Source of the DNA: Bacteroidota bacterium
GTDB taxonomy: Bacteria > Bacteroidota > Bacteroidia > Chitinophagales > Chitinophagaceae
DNA length: 64,000 bases
Reading direction: 5' to 3'
Assembly: GCA_005884665.1 (NCBI GenBank)
Contig: VBAT01000034.1
Span: 122,495 to 186,494, forward strand
Shown here piece after piece: positions 24,775 through 34,834 of the stretch (its first letter is position 1; the number at the start of each line of letters is the position of its first letter). The notes under the pieces were generated by a model that did no database searches, was not told the DNA's origin, and saw only the letters and a program-made list of their open reading frames with translations. The position numbers were made by a program, and so were the translations under genes.

Positions 24775-25713
24775 ATGACCATTGCTATTGATATGATGGG
24801 TGGCGATTTCGCCCCGTCTGAAACAATAAAAGGAGTGCTTCAATACTTGTCGGAAGACAACTCTGCTCATACTCTCGCGCTTGTTGGCCATGAAACTGAA
24901 TTGACAAGACTGGTCCAGGAACATTCGGTGCCACAGGGCCGCTATAAAATTGTTCATGCAGAACAGGTCATCGAAATGCATGAACATCCCACAAAAGCTT
25001 TAAAGGAAAAACAAAAATCATCTATCGCAATTGGGTTTCACCTGCTGGCCTCCGGCAAAGCCGACGCTTTTATAAGCGCGGGTAATACCGGTGCCATGTT
25101 GGTCGGCGCTCTTTTTAGTATTAAGGCTGTGGAAGGTGTGATCCGGCCCACAATCTCATCTGTAATGCCGAAGGAAAACGGCGGCACAGGTATTTTGCTC
25201 GACGTCGGTTTAAATGCTGATTGCAAGCCAGAACAGCTGAATCAGTTCGCGATAATGGGTTCAGTGTATGCGCAATTGATTCTTGGCATTGATAATCCCC
25301 GGGTCGGCCTGATCAATGTAGGTGAAGAAGAAGGTAAGGGTAATTTACTTGCCCAGGCAACCTACCCCTTGCTCAAAGAAAACAAGCATATTAATTTTAT
25401 CGGGAATATTGAAGGCCGGGATATATTGACGGACAAAGCCGATGTAATGGTTTGCGAAGGTTTTACCGGTAATATCATGTTGAAGTTTGCCGAAACTTTG
25501 TACGAGATCAGTCACCGGAAACAGGTTCAGCACGAATATTTTGAGCGGTTCAATTTCGAAATCTATGGTGGCACTCCCATCCTCGGTGTTGCCAAACCCG
25601 TTGTGATCGGTCATGGCATTTCAAAAGCAAAGGCATTTAAGAACATGATCCTCGTCGCTCAAAAAATGTTGGAAAAAGACGTATTGGGAAAAATGAAGGA
25701 AGAGTTGCAATGA
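24775..25713 (+). CDS. plsX: phosphate acyltransferase PlsX
   Basis: The 312-aa protein begins TIAIDMMGGDFAPSETIKGV, the PlsX N-terminal signature. It holds HPTKALKEKQKSSIAIGFHLL, DAFISAGNTGAMLVGAL, GILLDVGLNADCKPEQL, RVGLINVGEEEGKGN and VMVCEGFTGNIMLKFAETL. It converts acyl-ACP and phosphate to acyl-phosphate, the donor for PlsY in phospholipid synthesis, as a peripheral membrane enzyme. No fabH follows directly, unlike in many genomes; the next gene is a Bacteroidota-specific protein 27 bases on. Confidence 0.97.
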   Translation: MTIAIDMMGGDFAPSETIKGVLQYLSEDNSAHTLALVGHETELTRLVQEHSVPQGRYKIVHAEQVIEMHEHPTKALKEKQKSSIAIGFHLLASGKADAFISAGNTGAMLVGALFSIKAVEGVIRPTISSVMPKENGGTGILLDVGLNADCKPEQLNQFAIMGSVYAQLILGIDNPRVGLINVGEEEGKGNLLAQATYPLLKENKHINFIGNIEGRDILTDKADVMVCEGFTGNIMLKFAETLYEISHRKQVQHEYFERFNFEIYGGTPILGVAKPVVIGHGISKAKAFKNMILVAQKMLEKDVLGKMKEELQ

Positions 25714-25740
25714 TACCGGCCGGGCAACGCTACGTTTTAT

Positions 25741-26904
25741 ATGAAACAAACTCTTTTATCATCCCTGAAAAAAGAATTGGAGCATAGTTTCGGGCGAAAA
25801 ATAGTTTCGTCAAGGGATTGCATCCAAATGGTAGAAGACATTTATCGCAAGACCGGCGAAACGGTTAATGCAAATACATTACGTCGATTTTTTGGTCTCG
25901 TCAAAGCAGATTATCCTCCTTCTTCTTCTACAATAACCATTCTCTCCAGGTATTGCGGATTCAATTCGATTGAAGAGATCGAACATGTTTCAGCCGGAGA
26001 TCATTCCAATGCGGACATAAACAAGGAAGAGGTGCTTCGTTACATGGTCTCACTTTTCAAAAATATCGAGGTCACTGGCAACGAGGAACGGACATTTTAC
26101 CCGATAGTTGAACAGACCATTGTCTTCCTGGAAAGAAATCCATCACTAATTGATAAGTTCCAGCGGGAGATCGCAAAGACCACAACGGGCCAGTATTATT
26201 ATTATGAAAAGATGCCCAATATTGACCGGCTGAACGGGTATTTTGGTGAAGGCTTGCGTCATTACCTTCGGTCAAAGGCCTCCGAGGAAGGCAAAGTGTT
26301 TGGCCATTCGATGCAGGTGTTCAGGGACTGGCTGACAAAAAACAACGAGCAGTTGCTTCATCATGCATCACAAATACCGAAGCCTGATATCACCCCGGCT
26401 TTTCCTCCACATATACTGGGGCGGTTTATCGCCGCAAGATTGTACCAGGCTGATATTACAGGCCGGCCTGCCGATGGTATTCTTGCCGATGCAAAAAAAT
26501 ACCATGCCGGGATCAAAGCCAGCCGTGAAGACTCCCCGTTTTCCTTCCCCGATTTTGAACTTATACTCTGCGAGGCTTTGCTGCTGACGGGTCATTACGA
26601 AGACGGGTCGGAATATATATGGCATGGTAAAAACTTCCTATCCGAGTCAGGCCTGGACAAAAATTCATCTTTTGATCTTTGGGAGGACTTCGCCAGCTTC
26701 CACAAAGAAGGCGATCCCCGGAAGAAAAAAGACTATGCCGAAAAGCAGGAATTGAATTATTCTTTTTCCAAAAAATACAGCGCCATCATCAAACTTTTGT
26801 CGGGTTTAAACACGAAGCGTATAAAAGTTTCCGATAAACAGCAACTGTCTGAGCTAATTAAGGAAACCGGCTATAAGAAACTATTATCATTACCGGTATA
26901 TTAA
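25741..26904 (+). CDS. Bacteroidota-specific protein with an N-terminal HTH-like region, unknown function
   Basis: The 387-aa protein has an N-terminal region of about 80 residues, GRKIVSSRDCIQMVEDIYRKTGETVNANTLRRFFGL and then TITILSRYCGFNSIEEI. This block recurs at the start of many Bacteroidota proteins and looks like a helix-turn-helix or dimerisation unit. The rest is helical and has no catalytic motif that I recognise. It has no signal peptide or membrane helix. It starts 27 bases after plsX on the same strand and could be co-transcribed, but a functional link is not implied. Confidence 0.75.
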   Translation: MKQTLLSSLKKELEHSFGRKIVSSRDCIQMVEDIYRKTGETVNANTLRRFFGLVKADYPPSSSTITILSRYCGFNSIEEIEHVSAGDHSNADINKEEVLRYMVSLFKNIEVTGNEERTFYPIVEQTIVFLERNPSLIDKFQREIAKTTTGQYYYYEKMPNIDRLNGYFGEGLRHYLRSKASEEGKVFGHSMQVFRDWLTKNNEQLLHHASQIPKPDITPAFPPHILGRFIAARLYQADITGRPADGILADAKKYHAGIKASREDSPFSFPDFELILCEALLLTGHYEDGSEYIWHGKNFLSESGLDKNSSFDLWEDFASFHKEGDPRKKKDYAEKQELNYSFSKKYSAIIKLLSGLNTKRIKVSDKQQLSELIKETGYKKLLSLPVY

Positions 26905-27135
26905 ATAATTATGTTTTATAGGTCAATTATAAATTCTGAACAAAAAAGAACAAAAAGGTGTTTCAATTAAACTATACTTTAGTGCGTCAATTCATTCTTC
27001 CTATAGAAGTCCAGTCTAACCTCCAGTTCCAATTCTTCTGAACAATCTTACAAGAAATCAATTAGATCTGATTGGTGCAAAAAAATCTCGTATTGTAAAA
27101 ACCGATATTTTTTTGGAGTGTAAGTATTATGTCTA

Positions 27136-27936
27136 ATGATAATTATGTTTATGAAGATAGGTTTAAATAACACATTGATTGGTTGCATTTGTGTCCTTAC
27201 CCTTTTTACGTCTACTTCCTGTACCAGCGGTAAAAATCTCCGCTATTTTCCGGACCTTAAAGATGGCAGCATACAATCCAACACTCCCTTTCCTGAATCA
27301 GTGATTCAGAAAAGTGACATTCTCAGCATAACAGTTAGCAGTCTCAATCCTGAAGCATCGGCGATATTTAATCCGGGCGCAGCCGCTGCCGGCGGAGCTG
27401 CAGCCGGAGCCGCCGCTCCACAGGGTTACCTGGTCAACACCGAGGGAAATATCCAGTTTCCCGTTATCGGCAGCATAAAGGCGGAAGGTCTGACCAAAAA
27501 TCAATTAAAAGACAAGATCGCAAAAACGTTAATAGATAGTAAGCTTTTGTTGGACCCGATCGTTACCATTCGGTATATGAATTTCAGGGTTACTGTGCTG
27601 GGTGAGGTCAATCATCCCACCGTGGTCAATGTGCCGAATGAAAAGATCTCTTTGCTGGAAGCGCTCGGCCTGGCCGGCGATATGACGATCTATGCAAAGA
27701 GGACCAACGTAGTGGTGATCCGGGAAGTGAATGATCAGAAGACCATCAAGCGTCTTAACCTCAATTCGGACGAGATATTTACATCTCCCTATTACTATTT
27801 ACAGTCAAACGACATTGTCTACGTTGAGCCCAATAAAACCAGAGTTAACAGTGCTAGTAGTGGAATGCAGTGGGCCCCGATAATAATGAGCGGAGTATCA
27901 TTAGTTCTGATTGCGGCGACGCTGTTTATCAAATAA
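27136..27936 (+). CDS. polysaccharide export lipoprotein (Wza/BexD-like)
   Basis: The 266-aa protein has a lipoprotein signal ending in FTSTSC (Cys29). A Poly_export domain follows (IQKSDILSITVSSLNPEASAIF, then GYLVNTEGNIQFPVIGSIKAEGLTKNQLKDKI), then a SLBB domain (VTVLGEVNHPTVVNVPNEKISLLEALGLAGDM) and a C-terminal membrane helix (PIIMSGVSLVLIAATLF). An Ala/Gly-rich insert sits at about residues 82-97. It should form the outer-membrane or periplasmic export channel for the polysaccharide, with the Wzc-like kinase encoded next. Starts at 27136, 27145 and 27151 are all in frame. Confidence 0.93.
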   Translation: MIIMFMKIGLNNTLIGCICVLTLFTSTSCTSGKNLRYFPDLKDGSIQSNTPFPESVIQKSDILSITVSSLNPEASAIFNPGAAAAGGAAAGAAAPQGYLVNTEGNIQFPVIGSIKAEGLTKNQLKDKIAKTLIDSKLLLDPIVTIRYMNFRVTVLGEVNHPTVVNVPNEKISLLEALGLAGDMTIYAKRTNVVVIREVNDQKTIKRLNLNSDEIFTSPYYYLQSNDIVYVEPNKTRVNSASSGMQWAPIIMSGVSLVLIAATLFIK

Positions 27937-27955
27937 CCCATTTTATTCTAATTAT

Positions 27956-30286
27956 ATGCAACCCGGTAATCAAAAACGAAAAGTAAAGGAACAGAAGAAC
28001 ATGTTGACTGACGTGCTGTTCAAATATATTCCTTACTGGCCTGTCTTTGTCATCTTAATGGCAGTAAGCATGTTCGGCGCCTGGTTCTATCTCCGTATTA
28101 CCCCGAAAATGTTTGAAGCAAATGCTTCCATCATGGTTAAGGACGAACAAAAAGGTGTAGAACCCACCAAAATGGAAGAACAGCTTGACCAGTTCTCAGG
28201 GAAAAAGATCATTGAAAACGAAGTAGAGGTGTTAAAGTCAAAGACCCTGATGGGTGAGGTGGTAAAAAACCTCGACCTGTATGCTACGTTTTTCGAAGAA
28301 GGGGAAATGGCTCCCAGGGCCGCATATACCACTTCGCCCATTATGATTGAAGCGGCCAATCCAGAAGGATTGAGAAAAGTCGACAAAGTTTATTTCAGTT
28401 TTTCAGCAAAGGACAGCAATGTCGTAATTGGCTCACAAAGATACCCGTTGAATCAAATGATAAAGACCCCCTGGGGTGAATTGAAATTCCTTGCCAATAA
28501 ACATTTTTCCCGCCCAGCAGAAGATCCCCTGTATTTTTCATTAAAAAATGTAAGGGGTGCGGCTGCCGGCTATAGTTCCAAGCTTACAGTAACAGGTAGC
28601 AGCAAATCGACTGTTATTTCCGTTACTCAAAAAGACGAAGTTCCAGAACGCAGCGAAGATGTACTGAATGAATTATTCGTCGTTTATCAGAAAGCGACAA
28701 TGATCAGCAAGACCCGCCTGGCTGCTACTACCGTGGATTTTATTCAGAGAAGACTTGATACAGTGGGTGCCGAATTAAAAGAAATATTGGAAAAAGCCGA
28801 GGCTTACAAAAGATCTCAGGGTGCTGTTGATATCGGTACACAGGGCGTCAATTTCCTTAAAAGTGTTTCTGAAACCGATGGTAAGCTGAATGAGATAAGC
28901 CTGCAGATGGCAGTATTGGACCAGGTAGAAAAATACGTTAACTCTAACGATAATTCATCGAACCTCTCCGTTTCTACCCTGGGAATAAAAGACCCTGTTT
29001 TAACGGATATCCTTAAACAGATCTCTGAAAAGGAATTAAAATACGAGAATCTAAAAAAGACTGTAGGTGAAGCCAATCCAATGATGATCTCCCTTAAGAG
29101 TGAGATCAACAAGCTAAAGCCCACCGTACTTGAAAACATACGCCAGGAACGGCAGAGCCTCCAGGCCAGCAAGCTTGACCTGAATTCGTCGAACAACTCG
29201 TATGCAGCGATGCTGCAGACCTTACCCAAAAAGGAACAAGACCTGATTGAGATCAGCCGCGAGCAAAACATCAAGACAAATATTTACAACTTCCTCCTGC
29301 AACAAAAGGAAGCCGCAGCTTTATCAATGGTTCCCAATGGCGATGATAATCGCGTCGTCGATAAAGCACAGTCAACATACATCCCGGTAAGTCCGAAGTC
29401 TACTATGATCTATATGGTAGCACTTATCTTTTCGATTGCCCTGCCTGTTGGGTTTATTGCTGCAAAGGGAATGCTGAACAGGAAAGTAATGTTCCGCAAT
29501 GAGATTGAAAACCTGACCTCTTTCCCTATTATCGGCGAGATCATCCTGGACAAATCAAAAGATCCGCTGGTCATTAAAGAAGGTAAAAGAACTTTCATAG
29601 CTGAACAGTTCCGCAGGATACGTACTTCCCTTGCCTACCTGGGTACCAGTCACGCCGGTAAAAAACGTGTATTGGTCACTTCTTCTCTTTCAGGTGAAGG
29701 AAAAAGTTTTGTTGCACTCAACCTGGCTCTTAGCCTGGCTATGACCGGCAAAAAAGTTGTCCTGCTTGAACTTGACCTCGCCAACCCGTCCCTGAGCAAA
29801 AAACTGGATGTGAATTATGAACAAGGTGTAAGTAATTACCTGATGGGAGAATGCGAGCCTGAAGATGTGATCAAGAGAACGACAGCAAATAGCAACCTCT
29901 TCTTTTTACCTTGCGGCACGCTCCCGGAAAATCCTTCTGAGCTGATCATGCACGAAAGATTGAGAGAGTTGCTCAATTACCTTGAAGAAATTTTTGATCA
30001 TGTAATTATAGACTCTGCGCCGGCCAGCCTGCTTTCGGATGCATATGTGTTGTCGCCGATCTGTAATGCCACTTTATACGTGGTTAAGCATAAGTTCACT
30101 CCAAAAGTTTACCTGGAAAGGCTGGAACAGGAAAACCAGGTGAGCCAACTGATGAACGTCGGAATAATATTTAACGGTATCAAGTCCCGTGGCTTTACCA
30201 AGAACGGGTACGGGTACGGATACGGATACGGTTATATTCATGATAACAGCGTCAAGAAAAAGAAAGGCAAGAAAGAGAGAGCATAA
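27956..30286 (+). CDS. Wzc-like chain-length regulator and BY-kinase
   Basis: The 776-aa inner-membrane protein has a membrane helix near residues 25-45 and a Wzz domain with coiled coil (about 20-480, including LTDILKQISEKELKYENLKK). A second helix lies at about 487-507. The cytoplasmic bacterial tyrosine kinase has Walker A SLSGEGKSFVALNLA, Walker A' VVLLELDLANPSL and Walker B HVIIDSAPASLL. The C-terminus has a tyrosine cluster of alternating Gly-Tyr (five Tyr) followed by a Lys-rich tail. Cycles of tyrosine phosphorylation should control polymer length and export together with the Wza-like protein. ATG 27956 is preferred to an upstream TTG overlapping the previous gene. Confidence 0.94.
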   Translation: MQPGNQKRKVKEQKNMLTDVLFKYIPYWPVFVILMAVSMFGAWFYLRITPKMFEANASIMVKDEQKGVEPTKMEEQLDQFSGKKIIENEVEVLKSKTLMGEVVKNLDLYATFFEEGEMAPRAAYTTSPIMIEAANPEGLRKVDKVYFSFSAKDSNVVIGSQRYPLNQMIKTPWGELKFLANKHFSRPAEDPLYFSLKNVRGAAAGYSSKLTVTGSSKSTVISVTQKDEVPERSEDVLNELFVVYQKATMISKTRLAATTVDFIQRRLDTVGAELKEILEKAEAYKRSQGAVDIGTQGVNFLKSVSETDGKLNEISLQMAVLDQVEKYVNSNDNSSNLSVSTLGIKDPVLTDILKQISEKELKYENLKKTVGEANPMMISLKSEINKLKPTVLENIRQERQSLQASKLDLNSSNNSYAAMLQTLPKKEQDLIEISREQNIKTNIYNFLLQQKEAAALSMVPNGDDNRVVDKAQSTYIPVSPKSTMIYMVALIFSIALPVGFIAAKGMLNRKVMFRNEIENLTSFPIIGEIILDKSKDPLVIKEGKRTFIAEQFRRIRTSLAYLGTSHAGKKRVLVTSSLSGEGKSFVALNLALSLAMTGKKVVLLELDLANPSLSKKLDVNYEQGVSNYLMGECEPEDVIKRTTANSNLFFLPCGTLPENPSELIMHERLRELLNYLEEIFDHVIIDSAPASLLSDAYVLSPICNATLYVVKHKFTPKVYLERLEQENQVSQLMNVGIIFNGIKSRGFTKNGYGYGYGYGYIHDNSVKKKKGKKERA

Positions 30287-30397
30287 GGGATCGTGATTGT
30301 CATTTTTTTCAAAAACGCTGTGTGCTCATTTTTGTACCTGTAAGTGAGGTGGGCGGAGCCTTTTCCTAATAAAGACCAATAATAATTCCAATGTATT

Positions 30398-30430
30398 ATG
30401 AACTTTTATAGACATAAAAAGTCAGTTCAT
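30398..30430 (+). promoter_or_regulatory. hairpin that covers the start codon of the antiterminator gene
   Basis: TGAAC (30399-30403) pairs with GTTCA (30425-30429), and TTTTAT (30404-30409) with ATAAAA (30414-30419), leaving a 5-base bulge. The 3' arm contains the A of the ATG at 30429. The structure could limit translation of the NusG-like protein. Inferred from sequence only. Confidence 0.35.
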
Positions 30431-30965
30431 GATCCCGATTACGAAGAAGAAATGGTATGCCCTTTACACCCGTCCGAGATGGGAAAAGAAAGTGGCAGAT
30501 CTGCTTGAGAAAAAGAAAGTGGAAGTTTATTGCCCTTTGAATAAAGTGCAGAAACAATGGGCCGATCGCAAGAAGATAATTCTGGAGCCCCTCTTCACTT
30601 CCTATGTTTTTGTACACGTTACTGAACAGGAACATATCAGCATTAAACAAACCGATGGTGTTGTCAACTTTGTTTATTGGTTGAACAAACCAGCTGTTAT
30701 CCGCCATGAAGAGATCGATACGATCAAAAAGTTTATCAACGAGTACGATTATGTAAGCGTTGAAAAAACACAGGTAAATCTCAACGACCGGGTGAGGATC
30801 ATTAACGGCCCGTTGATGATGTGGGAAGGTAACGTAGTCGAGATAAGGACCAACACTGTAAAAATAACGCTGCCATCCCTGGGACGGACCCTGGTTGCCG
30901 AGATAAGAAAAGATAATCTTGAGACAATCACTCCATTGCAGGAAGCGCAATTAAAAGTAGGATAG
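30429..30965 (+). CDS. UpxY/NusG-family transcription antiterminator
   Basis: The 178-aa protein has a NusG N-terminal domain (KKWYALYTRPRWEKKVADLLEKK, then VEVYCPLNKVQKQWADRKK and PLFTSYVFVHV) and a KOW-like C-terminal part with RVRIINGPLMMWEGNVVEI. UpxY-type members in Bacteroides act on their own capsule operon to prevent early termination. Here the gene lies third in the locus, after wza- and wzc-like genes rather than first, so it may act on the long distal part (31-52.8 kb). A hairpin overlaps its start codon. Confidence 0.92.
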   Translation: MIPITKKKWYALYTRPRWEKKVADLLEKKKVEVYCPLNKVQKQWADRKKIILEPLFTSYVFVHVTEQEHISIKQTDGVVNFVYWLNKPAVIRHEEIDTIKKFINEYDYVSVEKTQVNLNDRVRIINGPLMMWEGNVVEIRTNTVKITLPSLGRTLVAEIRKDNLETITPLQEAQLKVG

Positions 30966-31066
30966 ATCGCATGATCCGTATCTGCCTCTTTTACCAATAA
31001 TGGCCGGCCCGGCCAGCTCTGAGCACTATGGTTGACCCTATTTGAAAACAAAAATTGTATCTGTAG

Positions 31067-32350
31067 ATGTTGTTGAAAGTAAAAAAGCTGCTCGCAACCG
31101 ATCTTGTAAAAGTATCATCGCTTACCGCCGTATCTACGCTCGTCCGGATGATGACGGGTATGGTAAGTATTAAAGTGGTTGCCGGAGAACTCCACCCCAA
31201 AGGCGTGGCTCTTCTCGGCCAGTTAGCCAGCTTCAGCCTGATCTTATGCAGTATTGCTACCGGCGGCATTAAAAATGGGATGACCAAGTATATTGCCCAG
31301 TACGGTAATTCCAAAAGGATCTATACCATTTTCCTGTCAACAGGCTTCTGGATCACATTCGGGCTTTCGATCACCTGCGGTCTTGTATTGATTTTCGGGG
31401 CGAACTACTTCTCGATAAAAACACTCAAGGATGCACAATACACTCCTGTCTTCTACGTGTTCGGTAGCACAATAATATTATATGCATTGAACGAGTTGCT
31501 GCTCTCCGTTATCAATGGCTTTAGGGAATTTAAGAAATTTGTCACCATCAATATCACCGGCAGTATTGTCGGCCTGATCTTTACGGTCGTGCTGGCTCTT
31601 AACTTCGGAATTTTCGGTGCACTGATATCGCTTGTTACTTACCAGTCAGTGGTTCTCATGGTCACACTGGTACTTGTATCCAAATCTTCCCGCTTTACCT
31701 GGAAGATGTTCTTCGGAAAATTCAGCAAGTCCGCTGCTTTGCGGCTGGCTAACTATTCGAAGATGGCAATCGTGAGCCTGATCGTTCTTCCCCTGGCTCA
31801 AATGATCGTGAGAAATTACCTGATCGTTCACGAGACTGCAGACAATGCCGGTCTTTGGGAAAGCATGAACAGGATCTCAAATATTTACCTTACCGTGATC
31901 ACGACATCACTCAGCGTTTATTATTTGCCCAAACTGTCCACTTTAAAAACAAACAGCCAAATCAGGGCGGAAGTGATGTCGGTTTACAAACTGCTCATTC
32001 CTTTCCTGCTAGTCATTTCACTGTTGATGATCGCATTCAGATATTATATCGTGATGATATTATTTGCAGATGGTTTCCAGGGTGTGCAACAATTCTTCCC
32101 GATCCAGTTGCTGGGCGATATATTGAAAATGTCAACCTGGGTGTTGGGATATATCCTGGTAGCAAAAGCAATGACAAAGACCTATATTATCGTTGAGATC
32201 CTTAGCTGTGCACTGTTCGTGGTGCTAAGCATGGTCTTCGTAAATATGTTTGGAGCTATCGGCGCGACGATCGGTTACGCGGCGGCTTTTCTCTGCCAGT
32301 TACTGATCATGGTCCTTATTTTCAGAAAATTATTATTCAGCCATGAGTAG
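31067..32350 (+). CDS. lipid-linked oligosaccharide flippase (Wzx-like)
   Basis: The 427-aa protein has about 12 membrane helices and the MATE/MOP-superfamily layout. Its start VKVSSLTAVSTLVRMMTGMVSIKVVA and GVALLGQLASFSLILCSIATGGIKNGMTKYIAQY are typical of the WzxE / O-antigen translocase branch. It should flip the undecaprenyl-PP-linked repeat unit to the periplasmic face. The last 8 bases overlap the following GT2 gene, so the two are translationally coupled. Confidence 0.93.
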   Translation: MLLKVKKLLATDLVKVSSLTAVSTLVRMMTGMVSIKVVAGELHPKGVALLGQLASFSLILCSIATGGIKNGMTKYIAQYGNSKRIYTIFLSTGFWITFGLSITCGLVLIFGANYFSIKTLKDAQYTPVFYVFGSTIILYALNELLLSVINGFREFKKFVTINITGSIVGLIFTVVLALNFGIFGALISLVTYQSVVLMVTLVLVSKSSRFTWKMFFGKFSKSAALRLANYSKMAIVSLIVLPLAQMIVRNYLIVHETADNAGLWESMNRISNIYLTVITTSLSVYYLPKLSTLKTNSQIRAEVMSVYKLLIPFLLVISLLMIAFRYYIVMILFADGFQGVQQFFPIQLLGDILKMSTWVLGYILVAKAMTKTYIIVEILSCALFVVLSMVFVNMFGAIGATIGYAAAFLCQLLIMVLIFRKLLFSHE

Positions 32351-33338
32351 TACCCTTATGATAAGCGTTGGCGTGATGGGATATAACCAGGAAAAATATG
32401 TCCGCCAGGCAATGGATAGCGTCCTGGCACAACAATGCTCCTACCCTTTTGAAATTGTTATCAGCGACGACGCCTCCCTGGATAATACCAGGGCTATTTT
32501 GGAAGAATACCAGCAGAAACATCCTGGTATCATCCGGCTGTTGCCCAGGGCTCCTAACAAAGGAGTGCTAAGAAATTATGCGGATGTAGTAAAAGAATGC
32601 AAAGGAAAATATATAGCCTTTTGCCATTGTGATGACTATTGGCATGATCCACTCAAGCTGCAAAAGCAGGTTGATTTTATGGAACAAAATCCGGGCTATG
32701 GGCTTGTTCATACAGACGCGGATTTTTATCTTGAAAAAAGTAGTTCAACCATTTACTCCTATCATTCCAAAACCCATCCGGACATGCCGGAAGGTGATGT
32801 GTTTGAAGCTTTACTGGCGAGCCGGTTCTCTGTCGTGACACCAACCGCGCTTTATACCAAAGACGCCATGGATAAATATGTCGACTTTGATGAATTTGAA
32901 AAAGCCGGTTTCCTGTATGAAGATCTTCCAACCTGGCTCGCATTATCGAAACATGTGAAGGTAAAATTTCTTAAGGACAGCACCTCGACTTACCGGGTGA
33001 TCGATAACTCGCATTCACACCCAAAGAACGGGGACCGCAAACTGCAACTGTTGCAGGGCCACTATAACATGAAAATGTATTTCATAAAAAAATTCAGTGT
33101 GGCGGCCGATGTGGTAAAGGAATTCGAGATCAAATTCAACCAGCAAAAATTCACGCTGGCTTATTTATGGAAAAAATATCCTGAGGCCGAACAGGCATTT
33201 AATTATTTAAAGAAACAAAAGGCAGTTACTCCGAAGCTTCGTTTGAAATTGCTTTCGCTGCAGCTGCCGGTCCTTCATAAAACTATACGTAACATAAAAA
33301 AATTGTATCTGCCAAAAACGTCCGTGTCAAGATTATAA
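32343..33338 (+). CDS. glycosyltransferase family 2 protein
   Basis: The 331-aa enzyme has a GT-A core: LMISVGVMGYNQEKYVRQAMDSVLAQ, FEIVISDDASLDNTRAIL, and the DXD-type motif CHCDDYWHDPLKLQKQVDFM. No membrane helix follows. It should add one sugar of the repeat unit on the cytoplasmic face. It overlaps the flippase gene by 8 bases and is followed 37 bases later by the polymerase gene. Confidence 0.93.
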   Translation: MSSTLMISVGVMGYNQEKYVRQAMDSVLAQQCSYPFEIVISDDASLDNTRAILEEYQQKHPGIIRLLPRAPNKGVLRNYADVVKECKGKYIAFCHCDDYWHDPLKLQKQVDFMEQNPGYGLVHTDADFYLEKSSSTIYSYHSKTHPDMPEGDVFEALLASRFSVVTPTALYTKDAMDKYVDFDEFEKAGFLYEDLPTWLALSKHVKVKFLKDSTSTYRVIDNSHSHPKNGDRKLQLLQGHYNMKMYFIKKFSVAADVVKEFEIKFNQQKFTLAYLWKKYPEAEQAFNYLKKQKAVTPKLRLKLLSLQLPVLHKTIRNIKKLYLPKTSVSRL

Positions 33339-33375
33339 GGAACGGAATCGGCTGAACCGGAAAATAAAATAACAA

Positions 33376-34663
33376 GTGGCAAAGATTATCATGTTATTGG
33401 GAGGTGGGGGATTTTTCCTGTACGGGATGTTACGGAAACCGGACCTGGTGGCTATTTTATTATTTACCCTGATCATCGCCGATATCAATTTTGATCTTCC
33501 AGGATTGCCGCTGAATCTTCGTGCCACTATCACGATTGCACTGTTCGCAAGAATATATGGTGAGTTAAGTGCATCTGACCATCCTGGCTTTTTTTCAAAT
33601 CCACAGGTCTGGCACCTGATGTTCTTTGTGATCTGGATACTGCTTGTATCTCAGTTTAATGGGTTATTTGATTTTACTTTATTTAAAGAGTTTATTCTTT
33701 CCTTTTTATCGGCAGCCCTGGCTTACTACTATTTTTTCAAACATAAGAACCACGAAATTTTAAAGAAAAGCATGATACTCGGCGGACTTATCTGTCTGGC
33801 TGATCTGGCTTACACATATGCTTTTTGCGGCGGGTTCCCGGTCAGGAGAGTCTACTTTCTTTTTACAGGGGCGGACCCCAGCTATAACAATCATAATTTC
33901 TTTGGATATATATGTGGCACCTGTTTTGTCTTTTTGCTCAAAGATTATCTTACCAATACAATTCCCAGGGCTGCGAAAATGTCACTGTGGATGATGCCCC
34001 CAATGTTCCTCGGTGTGCTATTGTCGACTTCGCGGGGAGCCCTGGTGGCGATGATCCTTGTCACCGTCTTTCTTATTGGCAAAGCCCTTTCATCCAGGGC
34101 AGAAGGAAGTGGTAAAAAAGCCGCAACACTAATAACGATCACATTAGTGTGTCTCTTACTTGCACTATTCATTTTTCAGATTGCGGCAAGCCTGGGAATA
34201 CAAAGTGATTTCATGGAGACGATGACTGGCAGGTTAGTTGATGAGCCGATCGCCATGTTCAATAAAATGCTTGGCAACAAGTACAATGCTGGTTCGATGG
34301 ACTCGGCGGAGTGGCGAGAAGAGGCTTCATCGCTTGCGTATAAATATTTTATGAGCCTCCCTCCTGCCGACCAGATGATGGGCATAGGTTATGGCGGCTT
34401 CCTGGCAAGAGATATCGGGAATGGTTATGATGCCCACAATGGTGTCCTCCTTCTTCTGATTGAAACCGGGGTGATCGGGTCTTTAATTTATACAACACTG
34501 GTGCTTTCTTTCTGTCCTTTATATAACAAGTCATAATAAAGAAATAACGTCTTTTTTCGCTTTCCTGATCATGGGCTCGCTGATCGCAGAATTACGATAT
34601 GCAGCCATGCCGCATGAGGAAGTTACTGAGGAAGAACAGCTAGCAACGATGGAACTTAACTAA
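33376..34663 (+). pseudogene. O-antigen polymerase/ligase-like (Wzy) gene, frameshifted by a 4-bp duplication
   Basis: The 5' frame (GTG 33376) encodes a multi-pass membrane protein with O-antigen ligase/polymerase marks: FNGLFDFTLFKEFILSF, LSTSRGALVAMILVTVFL, and the late loop IGYGGFLARDIGNGYDAHNGVLLLLIETG. It stops at 34536 after SFCPLYNKS. At 34504-34511 the sequence CTTT is doubled (period-4 tract 34504-34513). Removing one unit continues as TTLVLSVLYITSHNKEITSF and then FAFLIMGSLIAELRYAAM to a TAA at 34661-34663, a natural last membrane helix and tail. This is the only polymerase candidate in the locus. The break removes only the last helix and tail, so partial function cannot be excluded, nor can a sequencing error. 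Confidence 0.85.
34504..34513 (+). repeat. 4-bp tandem duplication causing the polymerase frameshift
   Basis: CTTT occurs twice in tandem with a further CT. One copy restores the reading frame into a plausible final membrane helix. Confidence 0.8.
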
Positions 34664-34834
34664 GAAAAAATACTTAATTATGATTGCAACTGTGCCTTGT
34701 GTTCTCTATCTTGTGGCTCTCTTCGCCTGAAAAAGCGATCAAGATCCGAACTTCTAATACCCTTCGCTATACATTGAAAACCATTGTCATCCACCTGATA
34801 AACCTGTACATTAAGCCACAATAATATAAGCATT

